A model generated the notes under the pieces. It searched no databases, had not been told where the DNA came from, and was given only the letters and a program-made list of their open reading frames with translations. Source: Tetracentron sinense (taxonomy: Eukaryota; Streptophyta; Magnoliopsida; Trochodendrales; Trochodendraceae). Taken from it: a DNA stretch of 64,000 nucleotides. The DNA lies in the NCBI GenBank assembly GCA_015143295.1, contig CM026571.1, positions 5,599,501 through 5,663,500 of the forward strand, given 5' to 3'. Shown here one piece after another: positions 33,845-46,376 of this stretch (its first letter is position 1; the number at the start of each line of letters is the position of its first letter). The translations under genes and the position numbers were made by a program.

Positions 33845-35894
33845 TAAGGGAACTTAGAGAGAGGCTGGGAATGGTCAAAATTTTATAGGCAATAGAAGCC
33901 TCTATAGCTGAAAGCAAATCAATTTCTTGCTAGATAATGAGATGTTAGCACGTGAGGAATCTCTATGGCAACAAAGGTCAAGGTTATCATGGCTAAAGGA
34001 GGGGGATAAAAACACAAAGTGTTTTTCATGTTAAAAGGCATCTCACTCTTTAAACGCAACCGAATGATGGGGATTAAAGATGAGAATGGGAAGTGGCACA
34101 CAACGACAACAAAATGGAGGAGGTGGCAGTGAAGTATTTTTAGCTCCTCTGGATCACACAACATGGAGGAGATTCTTGGAACAGTGGATAAGTGGATTAC
34201 AGATGACATGATGGATATCTGACTTAGGAATTTACTCCCGAGGAGATTCGTCATGCCTTATTTCAAATGCATCTTAACAAAGCTCTTGGACTAGACGGTA
34301 TGCCAGCTCTTTTTTTATCAAACTTTTTGGCATATTATGGGTAGTGATATTGTGAAAGCTTCCCTTTCTTTCTTTAATCATGGTCAGTTCTTGAAGAGGA
34401 TAAATTATACCCATATAGCTCTTATTCCAAAAGTCCAAAGTCCAGAGAACATGACCCAATTTGATAGGGTTGAATGGACTTTCTTAGAACATATGATGAT
34501 AAGTTTGGGGTTTGATCGGAAGTGGATTCATTTAATTATGACTTGTGTTACCTCTGTCACTTATTCAGTGATTGTCAGTGGAGAGCATAAAGATTTTTTT
34601 CTCCCCATCTAGGGGTCTCTGACAAGGGGACCCTTTGTCTCCTTATCTGTTCCTTTTATGTGCAGAAGGTTTCACCTCATTATTGAAAATGACTGAGAGA
34701 GAAAATCTTATTCAGGGAGTAGCAACTAGTAGAGGAGGCCCAAGAGTTTGCAGATGATAGTTTGCTATTCCTCTTAGTTTTCATCTTCCAAATGATAAAA
34801 TTTTATGGCATTTCACAGCAAATGGATATTTCTTTGTCAAGAGCGCGTACTATGTTGCTCTAGAGTTACAAAGACGAAAGGTAGCTTCCTCATCTTCACA
34901 GAACTCAAGCGAACAAATTGAAGTGGATCCTAAAAAAATTTGGTCATTGATATGGAGATTGAAGATGCCGCAAAAGATGAAAATTTTAGTTTGGAAAGTA
35001 GTGCATAATATTCTCCCGGTTAGAGCTAAGTTAACTAAAAAGAAGGTCTGCTTTGATACGCGTTGTGAATTTTGTGGACAAGGAGAAACAATGATCCATA
35101 TTTTGAAGGATTGTGATTTTGCTTGCATGGTGTGTTTGCTTTCCTCATTGGGATTACATCCCAGTTGAGCAAAGCTTGTAATATTGTAGGTTGGGCCTTA
35201 GAGAGTTATGAATGCACTGACGAGGAGAGATTGATGAAGTTTCTGGTCACGACTTGGGCAATATGGAAAAAATTGAAATTGTTTAATTTTCAAAGGTGAT
35301 AAGGACCCAATGAATACAGTCTTGTTTGCTTCCCCTTTCTTACAAGATTATGTTGAAGCTCAAGAAAAATTAGAGATGAGCAAAATAAAACATCATGTGA
35401 GATGGTCCCTTCCTATGAAATGTTGCTATAAATTAATGTAGACAGTGCTACATTTTTGGAAGCGGAAGCATCTAGTATTGGAATTATCATAAGGAATCAC
35501 AAATGAGAGGTGATGATAGTGATGTCAAAGAGAATCAATCTTCGTCATTCGGCAGGGGTAGTTGAAGCTATCACGAATTTTGCTTGCGTTCTTGGCTTTG
35601 AACATGTTTTGTTGAAATGAGATTCTATCCAAGTGATCAAAGCTTTTGTTTATAAGGAGCTAGACTTGTCAGTTGTTGGTGCTATCATTGAAGATGTAAA
35701 GGCATTGACATGTCATTTCAGATAGTGCACATTCTCCTTTGTGAAAAGGGATGGCAACAAGGTGGCTCATTCATTAGCACAATATGCTCATAATGTGACT
35801 GATTTTACTGTATGGCCGGAAGAATCTCCAGATTTTATTAAGCCTCAAGTTGTAGTCGACACTGTATAACATTTTCATATTAAATGATTGTTTC

Positions 35895-35935
35895 ACTCTC
35901 TCTCTCTCTCTCTCTTTACAAATATATATATATAT
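35895..35935. repeat. (TC)n and (AT)n microsatellites at the LINE 3' end
   Basis: A CT run at about 35895-35915 is followed by tacaaatatatatatata just after the LINE coding relic. Confidence 0.85.
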
Positions 35936-35955
35936 AAACATCTCTTTCTCTTAAT

Positions 35956-37831
35956 GAAAAACAAACTTCATATAAATTAGGGAGTCAAAGATGAGGACTA
36001 ACATTGAGAAGCAACAAGATGGTCATACAATGAGATAGTTAAATACTAATTTTATATTAGGTTAGAATTGATATATTGTTTGTCATTTTTTTTTCTCATT
36101 CGCTCTTATTATTGGTAATACTTTTTATTTATTTATAACTAATTAAATACCCATAAGTAAATTATAAAGGTAAGAACTTTCAAATTTAATATAAAACTAA
36201 AAATTAAAATATTTTATTTTATTAATAAAAATTAATACATGCAAAGCAAGTACACCTTTACTAGTACAATTAAATATGAGTAATAGCCTGCTCCTCGCAG
36301 ATGTGGATTCTTGTGCCTCCTTTTCTCGATGAGTATTCTTTTTAACCGTAATTAATTCGTTTTAACTGTAGTTAATATTTTTAACCGTTATTTTTTTCTA
36401 AAAAATAAGAAACCCTTAGCGGTTACCATAGGTCTGGCTGTGTGTTTAGAGTGTATTACATGATACCTTTAATCCCCCAACAAATAAAAGGGATAAAGGG
36501 GACACTTGGCATGAAAATATGGCAAGAGATGCCCTCCTCAAGGTTCCATTAGATATTTCTCAAAAAATTTTAAAATCTTATTCGAAATATTTCATTTTTC
36601 TTAATTATTATTGATTTTTAAAATTTTATATATTTTTAAAAATATATTATATAGTTTATTTTTTGGTTTAGGCATCATTCATCTTAGGTTGGCTAACTGT
36701 TAGGTTAGGTTAGTACAAATGGTGACCTTGCAACCAACAATAATTATATAAATTATAATGTATATATATATTATATTATGTATATAATTTTATCAATTAT
36801 AAACTATAAAATATATTCTAGTATATAGTAATTATACCTATTAATTAAGTGTAGTTTATAGTCAAATAAATATATTAAAACTATAGTTAATAAAATAATG
36901 TATGCTTATTATAATAATAATATTATATAATGCATTTATATTCTATAAACTTATAGTGCTACATTATAATATTATATGCTTATTAAATTAATAATAGTGT
37001 ATAAAATATTTTATAGTTTATAATTAGGGACGTGATACTTTGTGCGCCCACATTCCACTAGGTGGAATGCTAGTGGATCGCGTGCATGCCTATAGCTAGC
37101 CACATATCCCTTTTTCCCTCTTTTTATTATGATTAAACTTAACTAACTTGAGGTTAAACTTAACTCCCATCATCTTCTCTTTTTCACGTTTCTGGATTTA
37201 AAAAGAAGAGATGAAAAATAGGAAATTTCAACAAGATTTTCCTTTAATTCTTATATTTGAATCCTCTAGCATTTTAATTTACATTATTTATGTAGTGTCG
37301 AGGCCAAGCGTTTGCCCAAGGGAATTACATTTTCTTCTCCAAAAGATAATTATTTAGATTGTGTTTCTTCATATCAGACTGTAGTTACCAAGTTCACCAA
37401 AATCCCTTAACATGCACACCAAATAAGCGATCACCAAGCTTTTCTAATTCTGCTAATTTCTCCCGAATAGCATAACAAAATGGTAATCCATCAATCAAAC
37501 AAACTGACAACCAGTTAAGACTTAAGACTTAGACCCCCTGTTATCTAAATTTAATTTCCTTTCACATCAAATTAATTTTCTCCATCAAACAAATCCAAAC
37601 ACAACTAACTGATCGTTTTTCTATTTTCTTCAAAATTAATAGAAAAAATAAAACTTTGGAGCATTTATTCGCCATTTTGCTTACTTAGATAGTAATTAAG
37701 TTGCAGGAACATCTTGATTGTGTACAAAAGGAGGAAGAAAAATAAATCCACCTTTCAATCAAAATCTTCAGGCTTACAAGAGGACCATATACATGATAAA
37801 ATCCATCATAGAGTTTAGATGAGTATTGAAA
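35956..37831. other. AT-rich intergenic region
   Basis: No gene is recognised. Fragments resembling the foldback MITE core (ttaaccgtagttaat, ggataaaggggacacttggc) occur at about 36320-36500 and 37080-37170. The stretch 36600-37030 is very AT-rich. Confidence 0.35.
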
Positions 37832-38018
37832 ATCAAAAACAGTGTTGTTCATAGTTACTAAGAAAGTGTCGTTCATAGTTATTAAGAAAGACAGTGAATA
37901 TATCTTTTCCATCGGAAGCTCCTATAGCGATGCGTTTACCAGGCTTGAATAAATGGTTATCCACGATAACCTGGTGGATCTTCTCCTCGAATACAACATA
38001 AAAGCATTCCTTGCAAAT
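37832..38018 (-). pseudogene. Relic of cytoplasmic tRNA 2-thiolation protein 1 (CTU1/NCS6)
   Basis: On the minus strand one frame reads [44 protein letters not shown] and then runs into a TGA at 37834-37832. This resembles the start of the PP-loop ATPase domain of CTU1/NCS6, which thiolates wobble uridine in tRNA. Family members have SGGKDS at the ATP-binding loop; here it is SDGKDI, so two key positions have changed. The rest of the protein is missing and a short tandem duplication (aactatgaac phrases) follows. The identification rests on recalled family sequence. Confidence 0.6.
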
Positions 38019-38266
38019 CTACATAAAGTAATTTCAGCTTTTAAGCATATGAGTCCATCAAACAGAATACAAACCAACTGGTTTCTTTTAGGCATAACCA
38101 TAAGGATCAAACCCCTTAAATAATCAACTAAACAAGAAACTTCGAATTTCAACTTAGTCCTTTCTAGCTAGTTTCAATGTTCGAATTCCATAACTAAATT
38201 TATTCAAAATCATGAATTTCGGATGGCTTGGGACTTGGGACTATACTCTGACCTCTCTCTCTACCC

Positions 38267-38270
<4 letters not shown>

Positions 38271-38308
<38 letters not shown>
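38271..38308. repeat. (AG)n microsatellite
   Basis: About 19 consecutive AG dinucleotides. Confidence 0.95.
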
Positions 38309-38312
<4 letters not shown>

Positions 38313-38399
38313 AGGCCATACAGAGGGGAAAAGGGGCAGGAGATTAGGCCAGGATGAAGTGATGGCAAAGAGGCTTGAGATATTATTCATTAAACATTT

Positions 38400-40016
38400 T
38401 TAGCCATTGTATTGTATTATTTCCGTGGGTAGTAAATTCCATAGATATTAGCCACGGTAATAATCCTGTGGCTAGTAAAATAAACTTTAGTAACGATATT
38501 TTTTCCGTCGATACCTGTTAAAATTAGGAACGGTAAATAAAATGTGACTAATGGTTAGTACAATATTTTTAATTTTATGAATACGGTACAATAATTATTA
38601 ACTGATATATAGCAACAGAAAATAAACTATGGGAAAATGTCGTTTTACTGACTTGAGGTTAATATATATATATATATTTATAAAAAAACAAGGTTAGATG
38701 GATGAACCCTATGAGTGAGTGAATCTTAACCATAATTAATGAGTGTTAACTAACTTGAGGATAATATATTTTTTTCTAAAAACTAAGGTTAGAAGGATGA
38801 GCCCTAGGAGTGAGTGAATTTTAACCATAGTTATGGGTTAAAAAAGACATGTGGCAACGCGCACGCGGAAAGTATCAATCTCCTTATAATTAATGTTATA
38901 TAATAATAGTTTATAAACTATAATAAGTATAAAAAATGATATTTGTTATACTTATGAATATAGGCTTTATTATTATATTGTAATATTATATATTTATTAA
39001 ATCAAGAATAGTTTATAATTGATATGGCCTAAAAATGGTTTATAAACTAGGGCGTAGTAACTTGTTTTTATTATATCATATAAATTATATTAAAATTAAT
39101 AGAGTATTTCATTTCATACTATACAATGAAGAACAAATATTGCATTGAAAATCTCTAAATATTACAAGATGTACATACATAATTCACAACATTTGTTTCA
39201 ATACAATTTAACAAATCTTACATTAAAATATTATAAAATAACAAAAATTACATAAAAAATGTTATACAATTACAACTATCATTATTGTTTTAGGCAAAAC
39301 ATAATGTTATTTTAATAAAAAATGAGAAACTTGGAGTCTTTCTCATGTTACCTTTGTTGAGGGTTATATTATTATTCACTTTAATGTGCAAATATACACA
39401 TTTTAACAACACATTCTAAAAAGTTCATTTTTAATAACTTTTCATATTTATTACAAAACTAAATGCAAATACAAATATATTTTAAAAAAATTGTATTACA
39501 ACATTTTTGGTGAACCCAATGCACTGATTTATGGTTCAGCATAAGTCAATTTTTTTTAAAAAATTGCATTTGCTTTTGCCGCTGATTTTTTCCCATTTTC
39601 CACAAAATTTAGAAATAAGTGAAAGTAAAAAAGATGACATCTATAAGAAAATGACTCTACATTGAGAAGGCGATATTTTGAATTTCACGATAGACAATTG
39701 TTTTAAAAACCAAATATAAACCTTCAAATATATAGGTCCTTATATGTGAATTCAAATTACGCTTATAAACTCGATAATGAAGATAATATTATAAATTTAA
39801 AATTAATAATTAATAAATGTAAAATATAAAAATGTAGAAGACAAAAATAAGGGTCGGGACCAAAACCTCCCTCTTCGTGTATATAAAGTGAATGAAAGCA
39901 GTTTATGAATTATAATTACTCATGACCAAAAGAAGAAAAGAATGATAATTACTTGGCATTGTTTTTGAAAAAATTATTATTTTTAAATTAGTAATAATTA
40001 ATATTTATGACATCAC
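38400..40016. other. AT-rich intergenic region
   Basis: No gene is visible. Two decayed foldback-MITE cores (ggttagatggatgaacccta and gtgagtgaatcttaaccata; then gttagaaggatgagcccta) lie at about 38650-38870. The remainder is AT-rich without recognisable coding sequence. Confidence 0.4.
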
Positions 40017-40112
40017 TTGGTGTAACTGGTCGATCCATCTGACTACGATTGTCAGACCGGTTTGGACCGATCCACCCTTTGCCCGAGTCAGTGGCCGGTC
40101 TGGTTTTAAAAT
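40017..40112. repeat. Accggtt-type repeat fragment
   Basis: The sequence cagaccggtttggaccgatc and ggccggtctggttttaaaat, read on the minus strand, matches the style of the accggtt-rich repeat at 1895-2210. No target duplication was seen. Confidence 0.35.
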
Positions 40113-40826
40113 ATTGGTCAGGATCTTCTTCTCCCCAACCCTCTCTCCCTCAGACGAACAAGTTGCCGTTTTAGCTCCCGCCGTCGCCTGCAACCCAATC
40201 CGACGGACGCTGTCACCGCTGCATCCGTTTCTCCCGCCGGCAAGTCAGTATTCCCTTTCTTTATCACATACTCACATGATCTACAGTTATATTGTTTGCT
40301 CTTGATTAGCATTCCAGTTTCAGGGAATTCATAGGCTGCAATTTCCAGTTATTTTGGTATGTGTTAGATTGATCTTGTAGTCTATTTACAGCCTTAAAGT
40401 ATGATTTGGTTCTGGGTTCTCAAACCCATTAATGGGGTTGTCCAGGGGCTGTAAATTGATTAATTGAGCATTATTTGGTTCATAAAACCAATCCTTTGGG
40501 GCTGCAAACTTAGCTTTATTAGGTTAATATAACCCAGATTTCAGGGCTGTCCAGAGGCTGCAAATTGAGCATGTTTTGTTTCATAAAACCCATATGTTGG
40601 ATTTGTCTAGGGGCTGCAAAGTTAAAATGTTTTGGGTTCATATAGAACCCAGATTTTGGGGCTGTCATGTTTTGATTCAAAAACCCAGATCTGGGGATTG
40701 TGTTGGAGGCTATTCTAAGGTAGGTTTCAGCCGCATGGTGTGGGCCTTGTGGTAATGCAGCTGCTGGATTTTACATTAGTAGTTTTGCAGCACTGCGTTT
40801 GATTGTCGTTATAGAGTATGTATTTT
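40113..40826 (+). promoter_or_regulatory. Possible 5' leader of the WD40 gene and a degenerate tandem repeat
   Basis: 40130-40240 is C-rich and pyrimidine-rich (ctctctccctc, ccgccgtcgcc), like a plant 5' UTR. If so, it could be an upstream noncoding exon of the WD40 gene at 47007, later separated from it by the LINE. From about 40410 to 40690 a phrase like aaacccagatttggggctgt ... ggggctgcaaattga recurs four or five times at about 60-70 bp spacing. Both readings are inference. Confidence 0.25.
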
Positions 40827-40870
40827 TTTTTTTTGGTTAAGAGATACTTCATTAGAATAAGAAAGGGGGG

Positions 40871-42441
40871 CTAACAAGAGCATTGCCCCCCCTGAAGTCG
40901 AGAAAAAGAAGGAAAGGAAGGAATATTCTGATTTTTGATCCTAACATTTATAGCTTCGTGAGCTACCTGGTGAACTAAAGAGTTGGTCTCACGAGGAATA
41001 TGTTTAATTATAACATGGTTGCATTGGGCCCTCAAGATAATGATATCATTGATGATGGTAGAAATATCCCCATGTCTCTGGGTAGAGGAGTCGTTTAACA
41101 TATCCACCAGCTCCTTAGCGTCCGATTCGAAAATAACCTGGTTCCAATGGTTGTTAACTGCCAGGTGAATCGCATCCGCAAAGCTTCAACTTCGGCCTGA
41201 CGGGTTGATCCACCCACAAGGCTTTTACGATTGATTGCTAGAATTTCTCCCATCTGATTCCTAGCTATTGCTGCAACGCTTGCCACCTGAATATTTGGTA
41301 AATCTGCTTCATTCAAGTTTATCTTGATCCATCCTAGGTCGGGAGGGACCCAAATGGTTGGATGTACATAACCCACTACAATAGACTGCCCTTGCAAAAT
41401 ATTTTTGAGTCCAAGATCTTGGAAAGCCTGCCGGATAAAGTTAATGGAACAACTAGGCTCCATTTTTTCTCCTTTGAAGAGAACTGCATTGCGGTGTTTT
41501 CATATGTGCCATAGGACCACTGTCATCTGGGTTGCTAGCATGAAATTATGATGCTTGAAAACCGGCTTGCTTCTCTAGCTAGACCACTATTGAGCGAAAG
41601 AGGTAACAAAGGGGGGTGGGGTGGTCATGGATAACGGGGATCCAAACCAAATATTACAGGCACACGGGCATTCAAGAAATAAGTGAACAGTTGTTTCCTC
41701 TTTTTCTTTGCAAAGGGGACAGATTGGGTCGACATTCATATTCCTTCTCCGGAGATTATCGGCGACAGCAAGCGCGTTGTGACAGGCACGCCATAAAAAA
41801 ATCTGTAATTTAGGGGGAATGGGGAGTTTGCAAATGTGACTCCATTTAGTCCTGATATGATCATCGTTGTTGTTACTCGTGGATGGTGATTGAGAGTCAA
41901 GCCGCTGCTCTGCCAGGTGAGAAGCTGATTTAATCGCAAACAAGTCGGTTTTTGTGTAGTGCCAAACCATTTTGTCTAGAACACACTGAGTGCTGACTGG
42001 GATCTTGCAAATTTCGTTAACCACATAATTCGGAAAAGGGCCCCTGAATTTGCTTATATCCCAAGTACCTGTCTCAGGGATCACAAGCTGGGCTGCTGAG
42101 ATGTTTCCAAGGGAAATACAAATTCTTGGAATGGCCTTGAATTGTGGGAGGGAAGGAATCCGATCCGAACCGACTTGGACCAGGGTCCCCGATCCAATCT
42201 GCCAACGCAGCCCAAGCTTTAGAGTATTGTGGCTTGCCAGGATACTTCTCCAGGCCCATGAGGGCCTGTGCCCAACCTTGGCTTCCAAAAATGAGCCTCT
42301 GGGAAAATAAATGGCCTTAAGAAATCTTGCCCACGGAGCTTGAGGTTCATTAATTAGCCGCCACGCTTGCTTGGCGAGTAATCTAGCCGTGTGCGAGTTC
42401 ACTTCCTTGATCCACTTTAAAGGGAGTTTGAAAATACTCAT
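40871..42441 (-). pseudogene. LINE ORF2 C-terminal part: zf-RVT and RNase H
   Basis: 42441-41587 reads YTMSIFKLPLKWIKEVNS-type sequence, then WRLINEPQAPWARFLKAIYF. It continues into the zinc-binding domain (KLPIPPKLQIFLWRACHNAL, CPLCKEKEETTVHLFLECP). An RNase H-like domain follows at 41463-40871 (GWIKINLNEADLP, RQAEVEALRM, then in another frame HVIIKHIPRETNSLVHQVAH). The first RNase H acidic position, usually Asp-Gly, is Asn-Glu here. Stops separate the pieces near 41580 and 41100. Confidence 0.85.
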
Positions 42442-42784
42442 CGTGTAAGCGGGGATTGCTTGAACTATGGATCAGATGAGGACCCCCCGCCCCGCTTGAG
42501 ATAGCAACCCCGCATGCCACCCTTGCATTCTCTTGTTGATTCTTTGCTTGGTCATACACAATTTTTTCCAACTTATCCAATGAATTTTCCTTTCCATCGC
42601 TTTGTTCCACCAAAATCTAGCCGTGTGCGAGTTCACTTCCTTGATCCACTTTAAAGGGAGTTTGAAAATACTCATCGTGTAAGCGGGGATTGCTTGAACT
42701 ATGGATCAGATGAGGACCCCCCGCCCCGCTTGAGATAGCAACCCCGCATGCCACCCTTGCATTCTCTTGTTGATTCTTTGCTTG
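42380..42784. repeat. 171-bp identical direct duplication inside the LINE
   Basis: 42380-42550 and 42614-42784 appear identical over 171 bp by eye, with an offset of 234 bp. Both encode the MSIFKLPLKWIKEVNSHTAR segment on the minus strand. A 63-bp spacer contains the bona fide downstream part (NKAMERKIHWISWKKLCM). Sequence expected before LLAKQAWRLI is missing. The lack of divergence implies a very recent event or an assembly artefact. Confidence 0.9.
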
Positions 42785-42951
42785 ATATTATCGAAAATAC
42801 TCATTTTAGATGTACCAAACTCTGTGGGCATGCCCAAATATTTATCAGGTGGGATCAAATTCCTAATGTGAAGACAACGAGCAATGATCCGCCTAAACCG
42901 ATTAGGAGTGTTAGAGCTGAAAGAGACACTCGATTTGTTGTAATTAACCCT

Positions 42952-45098
42952 CTAACCAGTAGCTTCTCCGTACAAGGATAGAATGTCCATAAGAACACCC
43001 GGCTCGATGAGGTTCGCCTTGAGGAAAATGATGCAATCATCGGCGAAAAGGAGGTGAGAAAGAACTGGCGCTGATCGGGCAACTTTAATGCCGCTAATGT
43101 GACCATTTGAAAGGGACTTCTGTAACAAACAAGAGAAAGCTTCAGCACAAATTAAGTATAAGTACGGGGAAAGAGGGTCACCTTGGCGAAGACCCCTTGT
43201 AGGGGTGATGTATCCCTTAGGCTCGCCATTGATCATTGCGGCATAGGTAACCGAGGTGACACATTGGCTGATCCATTGAATCCATTTACTGCAAAAACCA
43301 AGCTTTTCCATCATAGCAAACAAGAAAGCCCATTCCACCCGGTCGTAGGCTCTATTCATGTCCAACTTAACCGCTAAATTCCGCACCTTACCATTCTTCT
43401 TCCTCTTGAGATAGTGTTGGATTTCATGGGCCATAATGACGTTGTCTGTAATTTTTCTTCCACGAACAAAAGTGGATTGATGCGGGCTGATAATGTCTTG
43501 TAGAGAATCACGCAATCTACTTGCCAAAATTTTTGCTATCACTTTGTATATCACATTGCAGAGGCTTATCGGTCTATAATGAGCCATGCTTTCCGGGTTA
43601 GGAATTTTTGGAATAAGAGCAATGTGGGTGAAGTTTATTTTTTTCAAAAGGAAACCCCTCTGGAAGAAACTATACACGGCCTCGCACAGTTCCTTGCCAA
43701 CCGTATTCCAGTGCTTGTGGTAGAAAATACCGGGCATACCATCCGGCCCGGGGGCCTTAAGGGGCCCAATATCAAAAATTGCAGATTTTATTTCTTCCAT
43801 GGAAACTTCTCTACAAAGGTCTTCACTAGTCTCAATCGATATCTTCGGATTCACTGCTTGCAGGATATCAGAGAAAGAGTATGGGTTGGTAGAAGTGAAT
43901 TAATCAGTAAAATGATTAATGACATGAGCTTCGGTTTCCTCCCTAGACGTTGTCCATATCCCTGCTTCATTTTTAATGGCCAACATCCTACTTCTCTGAT
44001 GCCACAGCACAACCTGAGTGTGAAAGAACCGAGTGTTCTTGTCCCCCAACAAGAGCCAGTCCACACGAGCCTTCTGCCTCCAAAAAGCTTCCTCTTGATT
44101 GTAAGCTTGATCTAACTCAAGCGTTAGCAAACGCTTGTATTGGGTATTCTGTTCTGAATTATCTTCATTTTGGAGGTCCTCCAATCTATCTTTGATAATT
44201 TGAATTCTTCGAGGGAGATAACCAAAAGATCTCCTGTTCCAAATCAACAGATCTTCGCGACAATGTTGAATTCTTTGGCATAATTGTTGCATTTTGGAAC
44301 CTTTGGTGTGCTTCTCCCAAGCTGACTGAATAATCTTTGGACAATCCACGTGGTAATTCCACATCTCCTCATATCGGAAAACTTTCCTTTGTCTTCGGCC
44401 AATCTCTTCATTGGACAGAAAAATTGGGCAGTGATCTGATCCAATAGCAGGGAGAATGGTAACAAGAGCATGAGGAGCTATCGCGCTCCATGCCAGATTC
44501 GCAAGGGCTTTGTCCAGTCTAGCTACTATATGTTGAGGATTTGATCTTCTGTTTGTCCAAGTATAGCATGCCCCTGAAACCCCAGGTCCATCAGATTTGC
44601 CGCAGAGATAAAGTCTTGAAAAGGTTTTGTCTGGCCGATAGAAGGATAATTTCCACCAAGCTTCTCTTCGGGGCTGAGGATATCATTAAAATCCCCCAAA
44701 CAAAGCCAAGGTTGGTAACGCTGCTGACCCATAACACTGAGGTGATTCCAAAGTTCCCTGTGCTGCCTGATATCATTTGGCCCATACACAAATGAAATCA
44801 AGATCTCAGATGAAGGACTCACGACCTTTACTTCAATTAAATGTGCATTGCTGGAGGTGATTTGGAGGTTTGTAAACTTGTTCCACAGGAGGGCGAGACC
44901 TCCTGATAATCCATTTGGATCCACTGCGAACGAATGATCAAACTGAAGAAAACGGGCCACATGCTCGATTTTTTGGTTTTTATTCTTGGTCTCCATCAAG
45001 AAGACAACATCTGGCCTGAGGCGAAGGACACAGTCCTTCAAGATCCGAACTGTCCGGGTTTGGCCCAAACCCTGACAGTTCCAAGCAAAGGTCCTCAT
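42952..45098 (-). pseudogene. LINE ORF2 endonuclease and reverse transcriptase
   Basis: ORF2 opens MRTFAWNCQGLGQTRT at 45098 with APE endonuclease motifs: catalytic Glu in VVFLMETK, SFVYGPND, LCLGDFNDIL. After frame changes near 44560 and 44380 comes the linker (WNYHVDCPKIIQSAWEKH, DWLLLGDKNTRFFH). The RT follows at 43854-42952: KAPGPDGMPGIFY, YRPISLCNVIYKVIAKI, KLDMNRAYDRVEW with the first catalytic Asp, GLRQGDPLSPYLYLICAEA, and LLFADDCIIF with the paired catalytic Asp. A stop interrupts before NYNKSSVSFS. All catalytic residues remain, so inactivation is through stops and frameshifts. Confidence 0.92.
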
Positions 45099-45782
45099 TG
45101 ATGCTGGGGTGGCTTCTCCACGGTAGCGACCACAGAAAAGTTTGGTGAGTTGGTGGCCACGGAAAAGTTTGGTGAGTTGGTGGCCGAATGTCCAATCTTG
45201 GAATCCTGAGTGTTCCTCTTTGCTACTTCTGCACTGGAGCCCATCTCTTCATCTGTTTTCTTTGGTAGGGAGGTTAGATGGAATCTTTGGATCTTCTCTG
45301 GAATGATGGATGGAGGTCGGGTGGAAATATTCTGGGTTAAGGTTATTTCCTTGGTTCGGTTTATATGCTGGGTCTGAGTTGTTGGATTTGGATTCACGGA
45401 TATGGGTTAAGTGACTTGGGTTGAGTGCTCCGTTTCAAGAGTGGTTCGGGTTTCATCTTGGTGTTGGTTTTTATGAGAGATGTGGTTTGGAGGTTTCGGG
45501 TTCAGCAAGGTTTGAGTAGGGGTGGCTTTAAATGATGAGTTGGATGCATCAACGGTGATCAGAATTTTTTTCTGAAAAGGTGGGGGGCTCAGCACATTGT
45601 CTGGCTTTTTCCGGTTTAGGTTTTTGGGGTGATGCGCCTCGTCGCCTTGAATTGGTAATGATAGGGAGTCATTTATTCTGCTTGACACCTGGTGCAGAGT
45701 TATTGAGTAACCGTTAGATGACGACAAAATTTTGTTTTCGTACACATGTTTCCTTCCTCCCACTACTTTTGGCGCTTCCTTC

Positions 45783-46376
45783 TCAGCCGCTTCTGTAAGA
45801 GTACGGATGGTTTATATGAAGAAGAAATCTGAATATCAAAAATTTACCTCGAATCTGTTCTTCATGAGGGAGATCAACTTCCAGCAGAGGGCCGAGCTTG
45901 TCAGCTATAGCTTGTCCAACATCTTCAGTGAGGTATTCCGGGGGGAGCCCATGCGCCTGAACCCATAGAGGGATGGTGTCGACTTCCAGATTAGCCACAT
46001 TGAGATCAGGCTTCCATATTAACATCATCAGAGGGTGTCCATTGAAGGACCATGGTTGATGTCTCAGAACTCTGTCCACTTTTTCAGCCTTTGAGAACTT
46101 GAAGATTATGAACTCATTCTCAAGATCTATAGCAGTGACCGAATTCTTTGAGTTCCATGCCCTGATCATGGTTTTTTTTGCGACCGCCATGTTTAGGGGA
46201 TGATCTGTAAGAAACGTTCCAACTATGCTCTGTTTATAAACTTCAACTCCATTTTTCAACATTTGGGTCTTGATCAAAATGGGTTTATCCAGGTTATGGA
46301 TATTGAGTTTTCTTTGCACTTCCTCAACGAGATTCACTGCATAGTCTTCTTCTCTTTGTGTAGTGTTTGCAGCCAT
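45783..46376 (-). pseudogene. LINE ORF1, DUF4283-like nucleic-acid-binding protein
   Basis: The ORF1 product would package element RNA. The start MAANTTQREEDYAVNLVEEV at 46376 leads into a DUF4283-type domain: KKTMIRAWN, FIIFKFSKAEKVDRVLRHQPW, LWVQAHGLPPEYLTEDVGQ. The frame breaks near 45790 after RGKFLIFRF; the downstream frame (KVVGGRKHVYEN at about 45763) continues the low-complexity tail. The usual CCHC knuckle after DUF4283 is not seen, so part of ORF1 is probably deleted. A 27-bp duplication (TNSPNFSVA) lies at about 45130-45190. Confidence 0.85.

Larger units (their letters stand above)
33340..35955 (+). pseudogene. Decayed L1-type LINE ORF2
   Basis: Pieces of one plant L1-type ORF2 follow in order on the plus strand. 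The endonuclease/linker part (FKFEAMWLRYEECAATIEEAW, LLQWNKRRFG) is at about 33464-33700. RT pieces follow at about 34330-34620 (YTHIALIPKVQSPENM, FDRVEWTFLEHMM), with FADDSLLF near 34750. A zinc-binding zf-RVT region is at 34923-35150 (WRLKMPQKMKILVWKV, CEFCGQGETMIHIL). An RNase H-like tail reaches about 35866. The RT is internally deleted: the reading jumps from SPENMTQ straight to FDRVEW, losing the fingers. A 149-bp MITE is inserted at 33696. The element cannot be active. Confidence 0.85.
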
